Below, in pieces: positions 42,471 to 56,541 of a stretch of DNA of 64,000 nt (within the stretch, counting starts at the first letter, position 1; every line of letters begins with the position of its first letter). Source of the DNA: Hippasteria phrygiana (lineage: Eukaryota; Echinodermata; Asteroidea; Valvatida; Goniasteridae); contig JAZGUH010000324.1 in NCBI GenBank assembly GCA_037893225.1, positions 186,001-250,000 of the forward strand. Reading direction: 5' to 3'. The translations under genes and the position numbers were made by a program. The notes beneath the pieces were generated by a model that did no database searches, was not told where the DNA came from, and saw nothing but the letters and a program-made list of their open reading frames with translations.

Positions 42471-42507
42471 TTCTTCTTCTTCTTCTTCTTCTTCTTCTTC
42501 TTCTTCT
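42471..42507. repeat. (TTC)n microsatellite between satellite blocks
   Basis: About twelve TTC units exactly where block 2 begins (TTTTAGTTCTGACC). Confidence 0.9.
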
Positions 42508-45500
42508 TTTAGTTCTGACCAAAATCCCATAGACTTTGTACACGAATTTTCTGCGCGGCACTTTAGGTCTTAAAAAACTTCAGATCTTAACCAAACTTAC
42601 CTCAAACATAGACCCTAAGCTGAAATAGTATGTCGAAGAGTGACGTCATGATGACGTCATCACGTGTCACGTGACGTCATCTTAAAGGTGCGTTTTTCAA
42701 GGGCCCATATCTAGAGAACGGTAGGTCCGATTTCCTTCAAACCTGATATGTTGGTAGGCTAGCTCGTGTTATAGATGAAATTTGAGGTGACGTCAAGATG
42801 ACGTCATGATACGATTTTATAGTAATTTTTAAGTTTTTGAAATTCAAAGTTTCTTAAAGCCATATCTCATCAACAGAACATGTTAAATTCAAAATTCTTT
42901 TTGTAATAGCTTTGTTAGCTCCTATATTCTTTCACATACATTTGAAAAATGTGTGACGTCATCATGACGTCATCAAAAATGTGCATTTCTGAAACACACA
43001 TAAGGGTACGTCCGATCGTCATAAAAATTAGTGGGTAGGTAGATAGTGCTACTAGCATGTAAAATCCGAGGTGACGTCATGATGACGTCATCGGCTGATT
43101 TTCTGTGAATTTTTTAGTTCTATCCCAAATCCCATAGACTTTGTACACGAATTTTGTAAGTGGCACTTTGGTCACTAAACAACCTCGGATCTTAATCAGA
43201 CTTAACACAAACATAGACCCTCAGCTGAAAATGTAAGCCGAAACGTGACGTCATGATGACGTCATCACGTGTCATGTGACGTCATCTTAAATGTGCATTT
43301 TTCAAGGGCCTATATCTAGAGAACGGTAGGTCCGATTGCCTTCAAACCTGGTATGTTGGTATGGTAGCTCGTGTTATAGATGAAAATTAAGGTGACGTCA
43401 TGATGACGTCATCATACGATTTTACAGTAATATTAAAGTTTTTCAACATCAAAGTTTCTTAAAGCCATATCTCACCAACAGAACATGCTAAATTCAAAAT
43501 TCTTTTTGTAATAGCTTTGTTAGCTCCTATATTCTTTCACATACATTTGAAAAATGTGTGACGTCATCATGACGTCATCAAAAATGTGCATTTCTGAAAC
43601 ACACATAAGGGTACGTCCGATCGTCATAAAAATTAGTGGGTAGGTAGATAGTGCTAATAGCATGTAAAATCCGAGGTGACGTCATGATGACGTCATCGGC
43701 TGATTTTCTGTGAATTGTTTAGTTCTATCCCAAATCCCATAGACTTTGTACACGAATTTTGTAAGTGGCACTTTGGTCACTAAACAACCTCGGATCTTAA
43801 TCAGACTTAACACAAACATAGACCCTCAGCTGAAAATGTAAGCCGAAACGTGACGTCATGATGACGTCATCACGTGTCATGTGACGTCATCTTAAATGTG
43901 CATTTTTCAAGAGCCTATATCTAGAGAACGGTAGGTCCGATTGCCTTCAAACCTGGTATGTTGGTATGGTAGCTCGTGTTATAGATGAAAATTAAGGTGA
44001 CGTCATGATGACGTCATCATACGATTTTACAGTAATATTAAAGTTTTTCAACTTCAAAGTTTCTTAAAGCCATATCTCACCAACAGAACATGCTAAATTC
44101 AAAATTCTTTTTGTAATAGCTTTGTTAGCTCCTATATTCTTTCACATACATTTGAAAAATGTGTGACGTCATCATGACGTCATCAAAAATGTGCATTTCT
44201 GAAACACACATAAGGGTACGTCCGATCGTCATAAAAATTGGTGGGTAGGTAGATAGTGCCACTAGCATGCAAAATCCGAAGTGACGTCATGATGACGTCA
44301 TCGGCTGATTTTTTATGAATTTGTAAATGTTTCAAATTTCATTGTACTCTTAAAATTTTGCACTTCTTCAAATGCCATGAACTTCAAACTTGGCATATGC
44401 ATTGACAATCTACTCGAGATGGGTGCCGAATCATGACGTCATGATGACGTCATCACATGTCACGTGACGTCATCTTAAATTTGCATTTTTGAAGGCCCTA
44501 TATCTATTTTTTTTCTGCTTCTTATTTTAGTTCTATCCCAAATCTCATAGACTTTGTGCATAGATTTTCTGATCGGCACTTTTGTCATCAAACAACATCG
44601 AATCTTAGTCAGAGTTAGCATAGGTATAGACCCTGATGCAAAGTCGTGCCGCGAAGAGTGACGTCATAATGACGTCTTCGTGTGGCATGTAACATGAACT
44701 TAAAGGTCAAGTTCGGAGTACGAAATGTTAATCATAAAATAATCTCAGATCTTAAACTTAGCAAAGACATAGACCTTCTGATACTTTATGTTAAATAAAA
44801 AAGAAAAAAAGGAAAAGCCATGCGTATGTTTACAACAGACGCACATTTTTTGGCGTTTCCGCTACAGCAGGAAAGCCTTTGTTTTTGTTCTGTTCGCGCG
44901 ATTGTGTAGTTTAGTACACTTTCGCCCAGGCATGAACACAATCTACTTGAAAATTGTTCGTTTTGCCACATTCAGAACAAAGGGCCACGTCGAAGAACAT
45001 CTGCAGGGGTTTTTTGGAGTGAAATCGTTAGCTAAGAGGTAACAAAATACGTGATTGCGCAATACCCAGCTTTACACGGATATATAGCTGGTGGGAGAGT
45101 AGTTGACCGAGCCAAAACGTGACACAACGTAAGAAAATCGTATTTTCCGCCTTAAAAAACCTTTCCAAATCACAAAAGCACGTGTCATTGGGATTAAGAG
45201 AAGTCTACTTTAGTAACAAAAAAAGGCTTTTGGAATAATCAAATACTCCAGAAGCTAACATGAACACAATTAATACAGAAATCCTAAACTACACAATACC
45301 CACTATTTTGGTTTCTTCTTAAACACGAATTTTGTCTGCGGCACTTTGGTCACTAAACAACATCAGATCTTAAGCAAACTTAACCCAAACATAGACCCTA
45401 ATCTGAAATTGTGTGCCGAAGAGTGATGTCACGATGACGTCATTATGTGTTACGTGATGTCATCTTAAAGGCTCATTTTTCAAGGGCCCATATCAAGAGA

Positions 45501-45640
45501 ACCGTAAGTCCAATTGCATTCAAACCTGGTATGTTGGCTAAACAAGTACATGTTATAAATCAAAATTGAGGTGACGTCATAATGACGTCATCATCTGATT
45601 TTTATGGTAATTTCAAAATGTTAACGTTAAAGATTCTTAA
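42508..45640. repeat. CRE-rich satellite block 2, direct duplicate of block 1 plus one unit
   Basis: Its start aligns with 39941 at an offset of about 2569; its right part aligns with block 1 at an offset of 3171. The difference, about 602 bp, is one extra satellite unit. Matching stretches differ at only a few bases per kb by eye. Confidence 0.9.
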
Positions 45641-45965
45641 AACCACATCTCATTAACAGAACATGTTCAATTCAAAATTCCTTTTGTAATAGCTTTGTTA
45701 GCTCGTACATTCTTTTATATAAATGCGAAAAATTACTGAAGTCATAATGACGTCATTAAAGGCATGATTTCTTGAAAGACATATGGATAGACCATGTCTA
45801 ATCGTCACGAAACTTGGTGGTTAGGTAGATTTGTCACTAGTTTACAAAATTCGAAGTGACATCATAAAAACATATGGAAAAGCCCTATGTTCTTAAAAAC
45901 ATAGACCTCTAGTTTTTTTTGGCTGTTTCGTAGTTTTACGAAACAGCCCTTGTTTTCGTTAAGAT

Positions 45966-45989
<24 letters not shown>
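45641..45989. repeat. Junction of satellite types with terminal hairpins
   Basis: CTATGTTCTTAAAAACATAG, a hairpin, is followed by ACCTCTAG and a T run, then by the GGCTGTTTCGTA/TACGAAACAGCC hairpin (45921-45948), CTTGTTTTCGTTAAGA and a long T/C tract leading into the next block at CTTTTTCAGAC. Confidence 0.8.
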
Positions 45990-45997
<8 letters not shown>

Positions 45998-48350
45998 TTG
46001 CTTCTTTTTCAGACTTTTTGCCCATAGCATTTGTACACGTTTTCTTTCTACCAGGCACTTTTGCTACTTTGATGCAGCCGATTGCCTTTAAACTTAACAG
46101 ACACTTAGACCAACTGCTCAGAATGCATGCCGAACTTTTACGTCATGATGACGTCATCACGTGATTTTTTATGAATTTTTGAAATTTGAAAATCGTAACA
46201 TTCATTAAATTATATCTAGCGAACAAAACAAGATATTTTCAAAATTCTTTTTGTTAGAGCTTTGGTATGTCTCAAAGATATGCCCTAAAAAGCGAAAATT
46301 GTTTGACGTCATGATGACGTCATCAAAAATATGTTTTTTTGTAAACGCATGTAAGGGTCAATTCGATTACAAAAATGTATACATTGTATTTTCCTGTACC
46401 CAATTCCAAAATTTCATGATCGTGGCTCACTCAAGTAAGAAATGACAGCCATTTCAAAATTTAGACCAAATTCAATATAACACAAAGGAATTCTGGGACG
46501 GGCAGATAACCATGGCTATTATGTGCTTGCTGTTTATAAAAGGGGTTGATTTCTAGTCTTTTTTCAAGTCGCTGAATTTTTGAAGTATTAAAATCGTAAC
46601 ATTCTTTTCAATATATCTAGCGAACAAAACAAGATATTTTAAAAATTATTTTTGTTATAGCTTTGGTATGTCTCAAAGATATGCCCTAAAAGGCGAAAAT
46701 TGTGTGACGTCATGATGACGTCATCAACAATATTTTTTTTTTTTTACGCATGTAAGGGTCAATCCGATTACAAAAATGTATACATTGAATTTTTCTGTAC
46801 GAAATTCCAAAATTTCATGATCGTGGCTCACTCAAGTAAGAAATAGGAGCCATTTCAAAATTTAGACCAAATTCAATATAACACAAAGGAATTCTGGGAA
46901 GGGCAGATAACCATGGCTATTATGTGCTTGATGTTTATAAAAGGGGTTGATTTCTAGTCTTTTTTCAAGTCGCTGAATTTTTGAAGTATTAAAATCGTAA
47001 CATTCTTTTCAATATATCTAGCGAACAAAACAAGATATTTTCAAAATTCTTTTTGTTATAGCTTTGGTATGTCTCAAAGATATGCCCTAAAAGGCGAAAA
47101 TTGTGTGACGTCATGATGACGTCATCAACAATTCTTTTTTTTTTAACGCATGTAAGGGTCAATCCGATTACAAAAATGTATACATTGAATTTTTCTGTAC
47201 GTAATTCCAAAATTTCATGGTCGTGGCTCACTCAAGTAAGAAATAGGAACCATTTCAAAATTTAGACCAAATTCAATATAACACAAAGGAATTCTGGGAA
47301 GGGCAGATAACCATGGCTTAAATGAGCATGCTGTTTATAAAAAGGGTTGATTTGTAGTCTTTTTTCAAGTCGCTGAATTTTAAATTGTTGGAATCGTAAC
47401 ATTCTTTTCAATATATCTAGCGAACAAAACAAGATATTTTAAAAATTATTTTTGTTATAGCTTTGGTATGTCTCAAAGATATGCCCTAAAAAGCGAAAAT
47501 TGTGTGACGTCATGATGACGTCATAAAAAAAAATCTTTTTTCAAGTCGCTAGAATATTGCCCATAGCATTTGTAAACTTTTTCTTTCTTACCGGCCACTT
47601 TGGATACTTTTAAACTTAGCAGACACTTACTCCAACTGCTCACAATGTGTGCCGAACATTTACGTCATGATGACATCATCACATGTCACGTGACGTCATC
47701 TTAAAGGGGCATTTTTCGAAACCATATATCTACAAAAGTACAAGTCCGATTAAGTTGGAACGTAATATCTAGGTATGCCACCGGGTGTTATAGATGAACA
47801 TTGACATGACGTTATGACCAAGTCATAACATGTCACGTGGTGTCATCTTAAAGGGGCACTCGCTAGATTATTGCCCATAGCATTTGTAAACATTTTCTTT
47901 CTTACCGGCCAGTTTGGCTACTTTTAAACTTGGCAGACACTTACCCCAACTGCTCAGAATGTGTGCCTAACTTTTACGTCATGATGACGTCATCACATGT
48001 CACGTGACGTCATCTTAAAGGGGCATTTTTCGAAGCCATATATCTACAAATGTACAAGTCCGATTCAGTTGAAACACACCATTTAGGTATGCCACCCGGT
48101 GTCATAGATGAAAATTGACATGACGTTATGTGATGTCATCTTAAAGGGGCATTCGCTAGGCTATTTCCCATAGCATTTGTACATGATTCCTTTTTTTAAA
48201 CCAATCCTTCACACATCCAATAACATCTTCATCCCTCCGTCATTGTTAACTAACAAACAACTTTAAATATTGCATACACATTTGACATCCAAACTAACAA
48301 TAAAAAAATTCGAAACAGCCCTGTGTTTGTCCACAAACACTTGCCTCTAG
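45990..48350. mobile_element. Satellite-bearing repeat element 1 (400-bp plus 300-bp units)
   Basis: Starts CTTTTTCAGACTTTTTGCCC; contains four about 402-bp units (ATCGTAACATTC, GCGAACAAAACAAGATATTT, GTGTGACGTCATGATGACG, TTTAGACCAAATTC, GGAATTCTGGGA), then about three 300-bp units (GCCCATAGCATTTGTAAAC, CACGTGACGTCATC, TTAAAGGGGCATT). Ends CATCCAAACTAACA, CGAAACAGCCCTGTGTTTG, a hairpin, then CTAG at 48347-48350 before a T tract. Helitron-like ends suggested; no Rep/helicase gene. Confidence 0.7.
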
Positions 48351-50333
48351 TTTTTTTTTGCTTCTTTTTCAGACTTTTTGCCCATAGCATTTGTACACGT
48401 TTTCTTTCTGCCAGGCACTTTGGCTACTTTTATGCAGCCGATTGCCTTTAAACTTAACAGACACTTAGACCAACTGCTCAGGATGCATGCCGAACTTTTA
48501 CGTCATGATGACGTCATCACGTGATTTTTTATGAATTTTTGAATTTTGAAAATCGTAACATTCATTAAATTATATCTAGCGAACAAAACAAGATATTTTC
48601 AAAATTATTTTTCCTATAGCTTTGGTATGTCTCAAAGATATGCCCTAAATTGCGAAAATTGTGTGACGTCATGATGACGTCATCAAAAATTAGTTTTTTT
48701 GTTAACGCATGCAAAGGTCAATCCGATTACAAAAATGTATATATTGAATTTTCCTGTACCCAATTCCAAAATTTCATGATCGTGGCTCACTCAAGTAAGA
48801 AATGACAGCCATTTCAAAATTTAGACCAAATTCAATATAACACAAAGGAATTCTGGGACGGGCTGATAACCATGGCTATTATGAGCTTGCTGTTTATAAA
48901 AGGGGTTGATTTCTAGTCTTTTTTCAAGTCGCTGAATTTTTGAAGTTTTAAAATCGTAACATTCTTTTCAATATATCTAGCGAACAAAACAAGATATTTT
49001 CAAAATTATTTTTGTTACAGCTTTGGTATGTCTCAAAGATATGCCCTAAATGGCGAAAATTGTGTGACGTCATGATGACGTCATCAACAATATATTTTTT
49101 TTTTAACGCATGTAAGGGTCAATCTGATTCCAAAAATGTATACATTGAATTTTTCTGTACCTAATTCCAAAATTTCGTGATCGTGGCTCACTCAAGTAAG
49201 AAATAGGAGCCATTTCAAAATGTAGACCAAATTCAATATAACACAAAGGAATTCTGGGAAGGGCTGATAACCATGGCTTAAATGTGCATGCTGTTTATAA
49301 AAAGGGTTGATTTGTAGTCTTTTTTCAAGTCGCTGAATTCTTAAAGTTTTATAATCGTAACATTCTTTTCACTATATCTAGCGAACAAAACAAGATATTT
49401 TCAAAATTCTTTTTGTTATAGCTTTGGTATGTCTCAAAGATATGCCCTAAAAAGCGAAAATTGTGTGACGTCATGATGACGTCATAAAAAAAAATCTTTT
49501 TTCAAGTCGCTAGAATATTGCCCATAGCATTTGTAAACTTTTTCTTTCTTACGGGCCACTTTGGCTACTTTTAAACTTAGCAGACACTTACTCCAACTGC
49601 TCACAATGTGTGCCGAACCTTTACGTCATGATGACGTCATCACATGTCACGTGACGTCATCTTAAAGGGGCATTTTTCGAAGCCATATATCTACAAAAGT
49701 ACAAGTCCGATTAAGTTGGAACGTAATATCTAGGTATGCCACCGGGTGTTATAGATGAACATTGACATGACGTTATGATCAAGTCATAACATGTCACGTG
49801 GTGTCATCTTAAAGGGGCACTCGCTAGATTATTGCCCATAGCATTTGTAAACGTTTTCTTTCTTACCGGCCAGTTTGGCTACTTTTAAACTTGGCAGACA
49901 CTTACCCCAACTGCTCAGAATGTGTGCCTAACTTTTACGTCATGATGACGTCATCACATGTCACGTGACGTCATCTTAAAGGGGCATTTTTCGAAGCCAT
50001 ATATCTACAAATGTACAAGTCCGATTCAGTTGAAACACACCATTTAGGTATGCCACCCGGTGTCATAGATGAAAATTGACATGACGTTATGATGAAGTCA
50101 TTACATGTTATGTGATGTCATCTTAAAGGGGCATTCGCTAGGCTATTTCCCATAGCATTTGTACACGATTCCTTTTTTTAAACCAATCCTTCACACATCC
50201 AATAACAACATCTTCATCCCTCCGTCATTGCTAACTAACAAACAACTTTAAATATTGCATACACATTTGACATCCAAACTAACAATAAAAAAAATCGAAA
50301 CAGCCCTGTGTTTGTCCACAAACACTTGCCTCT

Positions 50334-50335
<2 letters not shown>
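48351..50335. mobile_element. Satellite-bearing repeat element 2
   Basis: Same order as element 1 with three 400-bp units and three 300-bp units, starting at the T tract and CTTTTTCAGAC and ending with the same hairpin and CTAG at 50332-50335. Repeating proteins such as MLQLWYVSKICPK in these units are not genes. Confidence 0.7.
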
Positions 50336-50371
<36 letters not shown>

Positions 50372-52138
50372 CTTTTTCAGACTTTTTGCCCATAGCATTT
50401 GTACACGTTTTCTTTCTGCCAGGCACTTTGGCTACTTTTATGCAGCCGATTGCCTTTAAACTTACCAGACACTTAGACCAACTGCTCAGGATGCATGCCG
50501 AACTTATACGTCATGATGACGTCATCACGTGATTTTTTATGAATTTTTGAATTTTGAAAATCGTAACATTTATTAAATTATATCTAGCGAACAAAACAAG
50601 ATATTTTCAAAATTCTTTTTGTTATAGCTTTGGTATGTCTCAAAGATATGCCCTAAATTGCGAAAATTGTGTGACGTCATGATGACGTCATCAAAAATGT
50701 GTTTTTTTGTTAACGCATGTAAGGGTCAATCCGATTGCAAAAATGTATACATTGAATTTTCCTGTACCTAATTCCAAAATTTCATGATCGTGGCTCATTC
50801 AAGTATGAAATAGGAGCCATTTCAAAATTTAGACCAAATTCAATATAACACAAAGGAATTCTGGGAAGGGCTGATAACCATGGGTATTTTGTGCTTGCTG
50901 TTTATAAAAGGGGTTGATTTCTAGTCTTTTTTCAAGTCGCAAAATTTTTGAAGTTTTAAAATCGTAACATTCTTTTTAATATATCTAGCGAACAAAACAA
51001 GATATTTTCAAAATTATTTTTGTTACAGCTTTGGTATGTCTCAAAGATATGCCCTAAAAAGCGAAAATTGTGTGACGTCATGATGACGTCATCAACAAAT
51101 CTTTTTTTTTAAACGCATGTAAGGGTCAATCCGATTACAAAAGTGTATTCATTGAATTTTTCTGTACGTAATTCCAAAATTTCATGATCGTGGCTCACTC
51201 AAGTAAGAAATGACAGCCATTTCAAAATTTAGACCAAATTCAATATAACACAAAGGAATTCTGGGACGGGTTGATAACCATGGCTATTATGTGCTTGCTG
51301 TTTATAAAAGGGGTTGATTTGTAGTCTTTTTTCAAGTCGCTGAATTTTTGAATTTCTTAAATCGTAACATTCTTTTCAATATATCTAGCGAACAAAACAA
51401 GACATTTTCAAAATTCTTTTTGTTATAGCTTTGGTATGTCTCAAAGATATGCCATAAAAAGCGAAAATTGTGTGACGTCATGATGACGTCATAAATAAAT
51501 TATTTTTTCAAGTTGCTAGAATATTGCCCATAGCATTTGTAAACGTTTTCTTTCTTACCGGCCACTTTGGCTACTTTTAAACTTGGCAGACACTTACACC
51601 AACTGCTCACATTGTCTGCCGAACTTGTACGTCATGATGACGTCATCACATGTCACGTGACGTCATCTTAAAGGGGCATTTTTTCGAAGCCATATATCTA
51701 CAAAAGTACAAGTCCGATTAAGTTGAAACGTAATATCTAGGTATGCCACCGGGTGTTATAGATGAACATTGACATGATGTTATGATGACGTCATCACATG
51801 TCACGTGACGTCATCTTAAAGGGGCATTTTTCAAAGCCATATATCTACAAAAGTACAAGTCCAATTAAGTTGAAACATAAATCTAGGTATGCCACCGGGT
51901 GTTATAGGTGAACATTGACTTGACGTTATGAAGTAATCACATGTCACGTCATGTCATCTTAAAGGGGCATTCGCTACACTATTCCCCATAACATTTGTAC
52001 TCGATTTCTTTCTTTAAACCAATCCTTCACACATCCAATAACGTTAATTATTGTATAAACATTTGATTGACTAACACAATAAGAAAAACACGAAACAGCC
52101 CTGTGTTTGTCCACGGGACAAACACATAATATGTCTAG
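50336..52138. mobile_element. Satellite-bearing repeat element 3
   Basis: Begins with a T tract of about 30 and CTTTTTCAGAC. Three 400-bp units, three 300-bp units, then a shorter terminus with CGAAACAGCCCTGTGTTTG, TCCACGGGACAAACACA and CTAG at 52135-52138. The terminal hairpin has a longer loop version (TTTGTCCCGTGGACAAA in complement). Confidence 0.7.
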
Positions 52139-55100
52139 TTTTTTTTTCTTTTTTTTTTTTTCTTCTTTTTCAGACTTTTTGCCCATAGCGTTTGTACACG
52201 ATTTCTTTCTGCCAGGGACTTTGGCTAGTTTTATGCAGCCGATTGCCTTTAAACTTAACAGACACTTAGACCAACTGCTCAGAATGTATGCCGAACTTTT
52301 ACGTCATGATGACGTCATCACGTGATTTTTTATGAATTTTTGAATTTTGAAAATCGTAACATTCATTAAATTATATCTAGCGAACAAAACAAGATATTTT
52401 CAAAATTCTTTTTCTTATAGCTTTGGTATGTCTCAAAGATATGCCCTAAAAAGCGAAAACTGTGTGACGTCATGATGACGTCATCAAAAATGCTTTTTTT
52501 TTTTAACGCATGTAAGGGTCAATCTGATTACAAAAATGTATATATTGAATTTTGCTGTACCCAATTCCAAAATTTCATGATCGTGGCTCACTCAAGTAAG
52601 AAATGACAGCCATTTCAAAATTTAGACCAAATTCAATATAACACAAAGGAATTCTGGGACGGGCTGATAACCATGGCTATTATGAGCTTGCTGTTTATAA
52701 AAGGGGTTGATTTCTAGTCTTTTTTCAAGTCGCTGAATTTTTGAAGTATTAAAATCGTAACATTCTTTTCAATATATCTAGCGAACAAAACAAGATATTT
52801 TCAAAATTCTTTTTGTTATAGCTTTGGTATGTCTCAAAGATATGCCCTAAAAGGCGAAAATTGTGTGACGTCATGATGACGTCATCAAAAATATGTTTTT
52901 TTTTTAACGCATGTAAGGGTCAATCCGATTACAAAAATGTATACATTGTATTTTTCTGTACCCAATTCCAAAATTTCATGATCGTGGCTCACTCAAGTAA
53001 GAAATGACAGCCATTTCAAAATTTAGACCAAATTCAATATAACACAAAGGAATTCTGGGACGGGCTGATAACCATGGCTATTATGAGCTTGCTGTTTATA
53101 AAAGGGGTTGATTTCTAGTCTTTTTTCAAGTCGCTGAATTTTTGAAGTTTTAAAATCGTAACATTCTTTTCAATATATCTAGCGAACAAAACAAGATATT
53201 TTCAAAATTATTTTTGTTACAGCTTTGGTATGTTTCAAAGATATGCCCTAAATGGCGAAAATTGTGTGACGTCATGATGACGTCATCAACAATATTTTTT
53301 TTTTAAAACGCATGTTAGGGTCAATCCGATTACAAAAATGTATACATTGTATTTTTCTGTACCCAATTCCAAAATTTCATGATCGTGGCTCACTCAAGTA
53401 AGAAATGACAGCCATTTCAAAATTTAGACCAAATTCAATATAACACAAAGGAATTCTGGGACGGGCTGATAACCATGGCTATTATGAGCTTGCTGTTTAT
53501 AAAAGGGGTTGATTTCTAGTCTTTTTTGAAGTCGCTGAATTTTTGAAGTTTTAAAATCGTAACATTCTTTTCAATATATCTAGCGAACAAAACAAGATAT
53601 TTTCAAAATTCTTTTTGTTACAGCTTTGGTATGTCTCAAAGATATGCCCTAAATGGCGAAAATTGTGTGACGTCATGATGACGTCATCAACAATATTTTT
53701 TTTCTTAAACGCATGTAAGGGTCAATCTGATTACAAAAATGTATACATTGTATTTTTCTGTACCCAATTCCAAAATTTCATGATCGTGGCTCACTCAAGT
53801 AAGAAATAACAGCCATTTCAAAATTTAGACCAAATTCAATATAACACAAAGGAATTCTGGGACGGGCTGATAACCATGGCTATTATGAGCTTGCTGTTTA
53901 TAAAAGGGGTTGATTTCTAGTCTTTTTTCAAGTCGCTGAATTTTTGAAGTATTAAAATCGTAACATTCTTTTCAATATATCTAGCGAACAAAACAAGATA
54001 TTTTCAAAATTATTTTTGTTATAGCTTTGGTATGTCTCAAAGATATGCCCTAAAAAGCGAAAATTGTGTGACGTCATGATGACGTCATCAAAAATATGTT
54101 TTTTTTTAAACGCATGTAAGGGTCAATCCGATTACAAAAATGTATACATTGAATTTTCCTGTACCCATTTCCAAAATTTCATGATCGTAGCTCACTCAAG
54201 TAAGAAATGACAGCCATTTCAAAATTTAGACCAAATTCAATATAACACAAAGGAATTCTGGGACGGGCAGATAACCATGGCTATTATGTGCTTGATGTTT
54301 ATAAAAGGGGTTGATTTCTAGTCTTTTTTCAAGTCGCTGAATCTTTAATTTTTTTAAATCGTAACATTCTTTTCAATATATCTAGCGAACAAAACAAGAT
54401 ATTTTCAAAATTCTTTTTGTTATAGCTTTGGTATGTCTCAAAGATATGCCCTAAAAAGCGAAAATTGTGTGACGTCATGATGACGTCATAAAAAAATTAT
54501 TTTTTCAAGTTGATAGAATATTGCCCATAGCATTTGTAAACGTTCTTTCTTACCGGCCACATTGGCTACTTTTAAACTTGGCAGACACTTACCCCAACTG
54601 CTCACAATGTGTGCCGAACTTTTACGTCATGATGACGTCATCACGTGTCACGTGACGTCATCTTAAAGGGGCATTTTTCGAAGCCATATATCTACAAAAG
54701 TACAAGTCCGATTCAGTTGGAACGTAATATCTAGGTATGCCACCGGGTGTTATAGATGAAAATTGACATGACGTGATGATCAAGTCATAACATGTCACGT
54801 GGTGTCATCTTAAAGGGGCACTCGCTAGATTATTGCCTATAGCATTTGTACACGTTTTCTTTCTTACCGGCACTTTGGGTACTTTGAGACTTGGCAGACA
54901 CTTAGACTAACTGCTCACAATGTGTGCCGAACTTTTACCTCATGGTGACGTCATGACATGCCACGTGACGTCATCTTAAAGGGGCAGTTTTTGAAGCCAT
55001 ATATCTACAAAAGTACAAGTTCGATTAAGTTGAAAAGTAATATCTAGGTAGCCCAGTAGGTTTATAGCTGAAAATTGACATGACATTATCATGATTGATG

Positions 55101-56380
55101 TCATCACATGTCACGTGACGTCATCTTAAAGGGGCAGTTTTTGAAGCCATATATAAACAAAATTACAAGTTTGATTAAGTTGAAAAGTAATATCTAGTTT
55201 TTTTTTTTTTCTTTTTCAGCCAAATGCCCATAGCATTTGTACACGTTTTCTTTCTTACCGGCACTTTGGCTACTTTTATGGTGCCGATTGGCTTTAAACT
55301 TGGCAGACACTTAGACTAACTACTCAGAATGTATGCCGAACATTTACGTCATGATGACGTCATCACGTGATTTTTTATGAATTTTTGAAATTTTAAAATC
55401 GTAACATTCTTTTCAATATATCTGGCGAACGAAACAAGATATTTTCAAAATTCTTTTTGGTATAGCTTTGGTATGTCTCAAAGATATCCCCTAAAAGGGA
55501 GAAAATGTGTGACGTCATGATGACGTCATCAAAAATGTGCTTTTTTAAAACACATATAAGGATAGGTCCGATCGTCATGAAAATTGGTGGGTAGGTAGAT
55601 AGTGCCACTAGCATGTAAAATCCAAAGTGACGTCATGATGACGTCATCGGCTGATTTTCTATGAATTTTTAGTTCTATCCCAAATCCCATAGACTTTGTA
55701 CACGAATTTTGTAAGAGCCACTTTGGTCACTAAACAACCTCAGATCTTTATCAGGTTTAACTCAAACAGAGACCCTAAGCTGAAAATTTATGCCGAAGAG
55801 TGACGTCATGATGACGTCATCACTTGTCATGTGACGTCATCTTAAAGGTGCATTTTTCAAGGGCACATATCTAGAGAACCGTAGGTCCGATTGCATTCAA
55901 ACCTGCTATGGTGGTAGACAAGTACGTGTTATAGATGAAAATTGAGGTGACGTCATGATGACCTCATCATACGATTTTATAGTAATTGTAAAGTTGTTTA
56001 ACCTTAAAGTTTCTTAAACCCATATCTCTTTAACAGAACATGCTAAATTAAAAATTCTTTTTGTAATAGCTTTGTTAGCTCCTATATTCTTTCACATAAA
56101 TGGGAAAATGTGTGACGTCATCATGACGTCATCAAAAATATGCTTTTTTGAAACACATATAAGGGTAGGTCCGATCGTCATAAAAATTGGTAGGTATGTA
56201 GATAGTGCCACCCGCATGCAGAAGCCGAAGTGACGTCATGAGACCTCATCGGCTAATTTTCTATAATTTGTTAATTTTTTTAATTTTATTAAAAATTTTG
56301 AAATTTCATTTTAATCACCAAATTTTACACAAAAACACCGAAACAGCCCTGTGTTTGTCCACAAACACTATTGGCTCTAG
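52139..56380. mobile_element. Satellite-bearing repeat element 4, composite
   Basis: Five or six 400-bp units (52.3-54.5 kb), then 300-bp units, then at about 55200-56330 a stretch of the 604-bp type otherwise found at 40-45 kb. Ends CGAAACAGCCCTGTGTTTGT, hairpin, GGCTCTAG at 56380. It therefore joins both satellite types in one block. Confidence 0.65.
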
Positions 56381-56509
56381 TTTTTTTTTTTTTTTTTTTT
56401 TTTTTTTTGGCTGTTTCGAAAGTTTTTCGAAACAGCCCTTGTTTTCGTTAAGATTTTTTTTTTGGCTGTTTCGAAAGTTTTTCGAAACAGCCCTTGTTTT
56501 CGTTAAGAT

Positions 56510-56541
<32 letters not shown>

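Noticed and set aside
41615..45042. Identical 61- and 84-codon frames at 41.6 and 44.8 kb
   Set aside because: Identity is due to the recent block duplication; no recognisable domain.
50235..50532. Poly-lysine or poly-phenylalanine frames at T tracts (also 39484-40007, 51974-52325, 56205-56711)
   Set aside because: Translation of A/T homopolymers and repeated hairpins; recurs at every block border.
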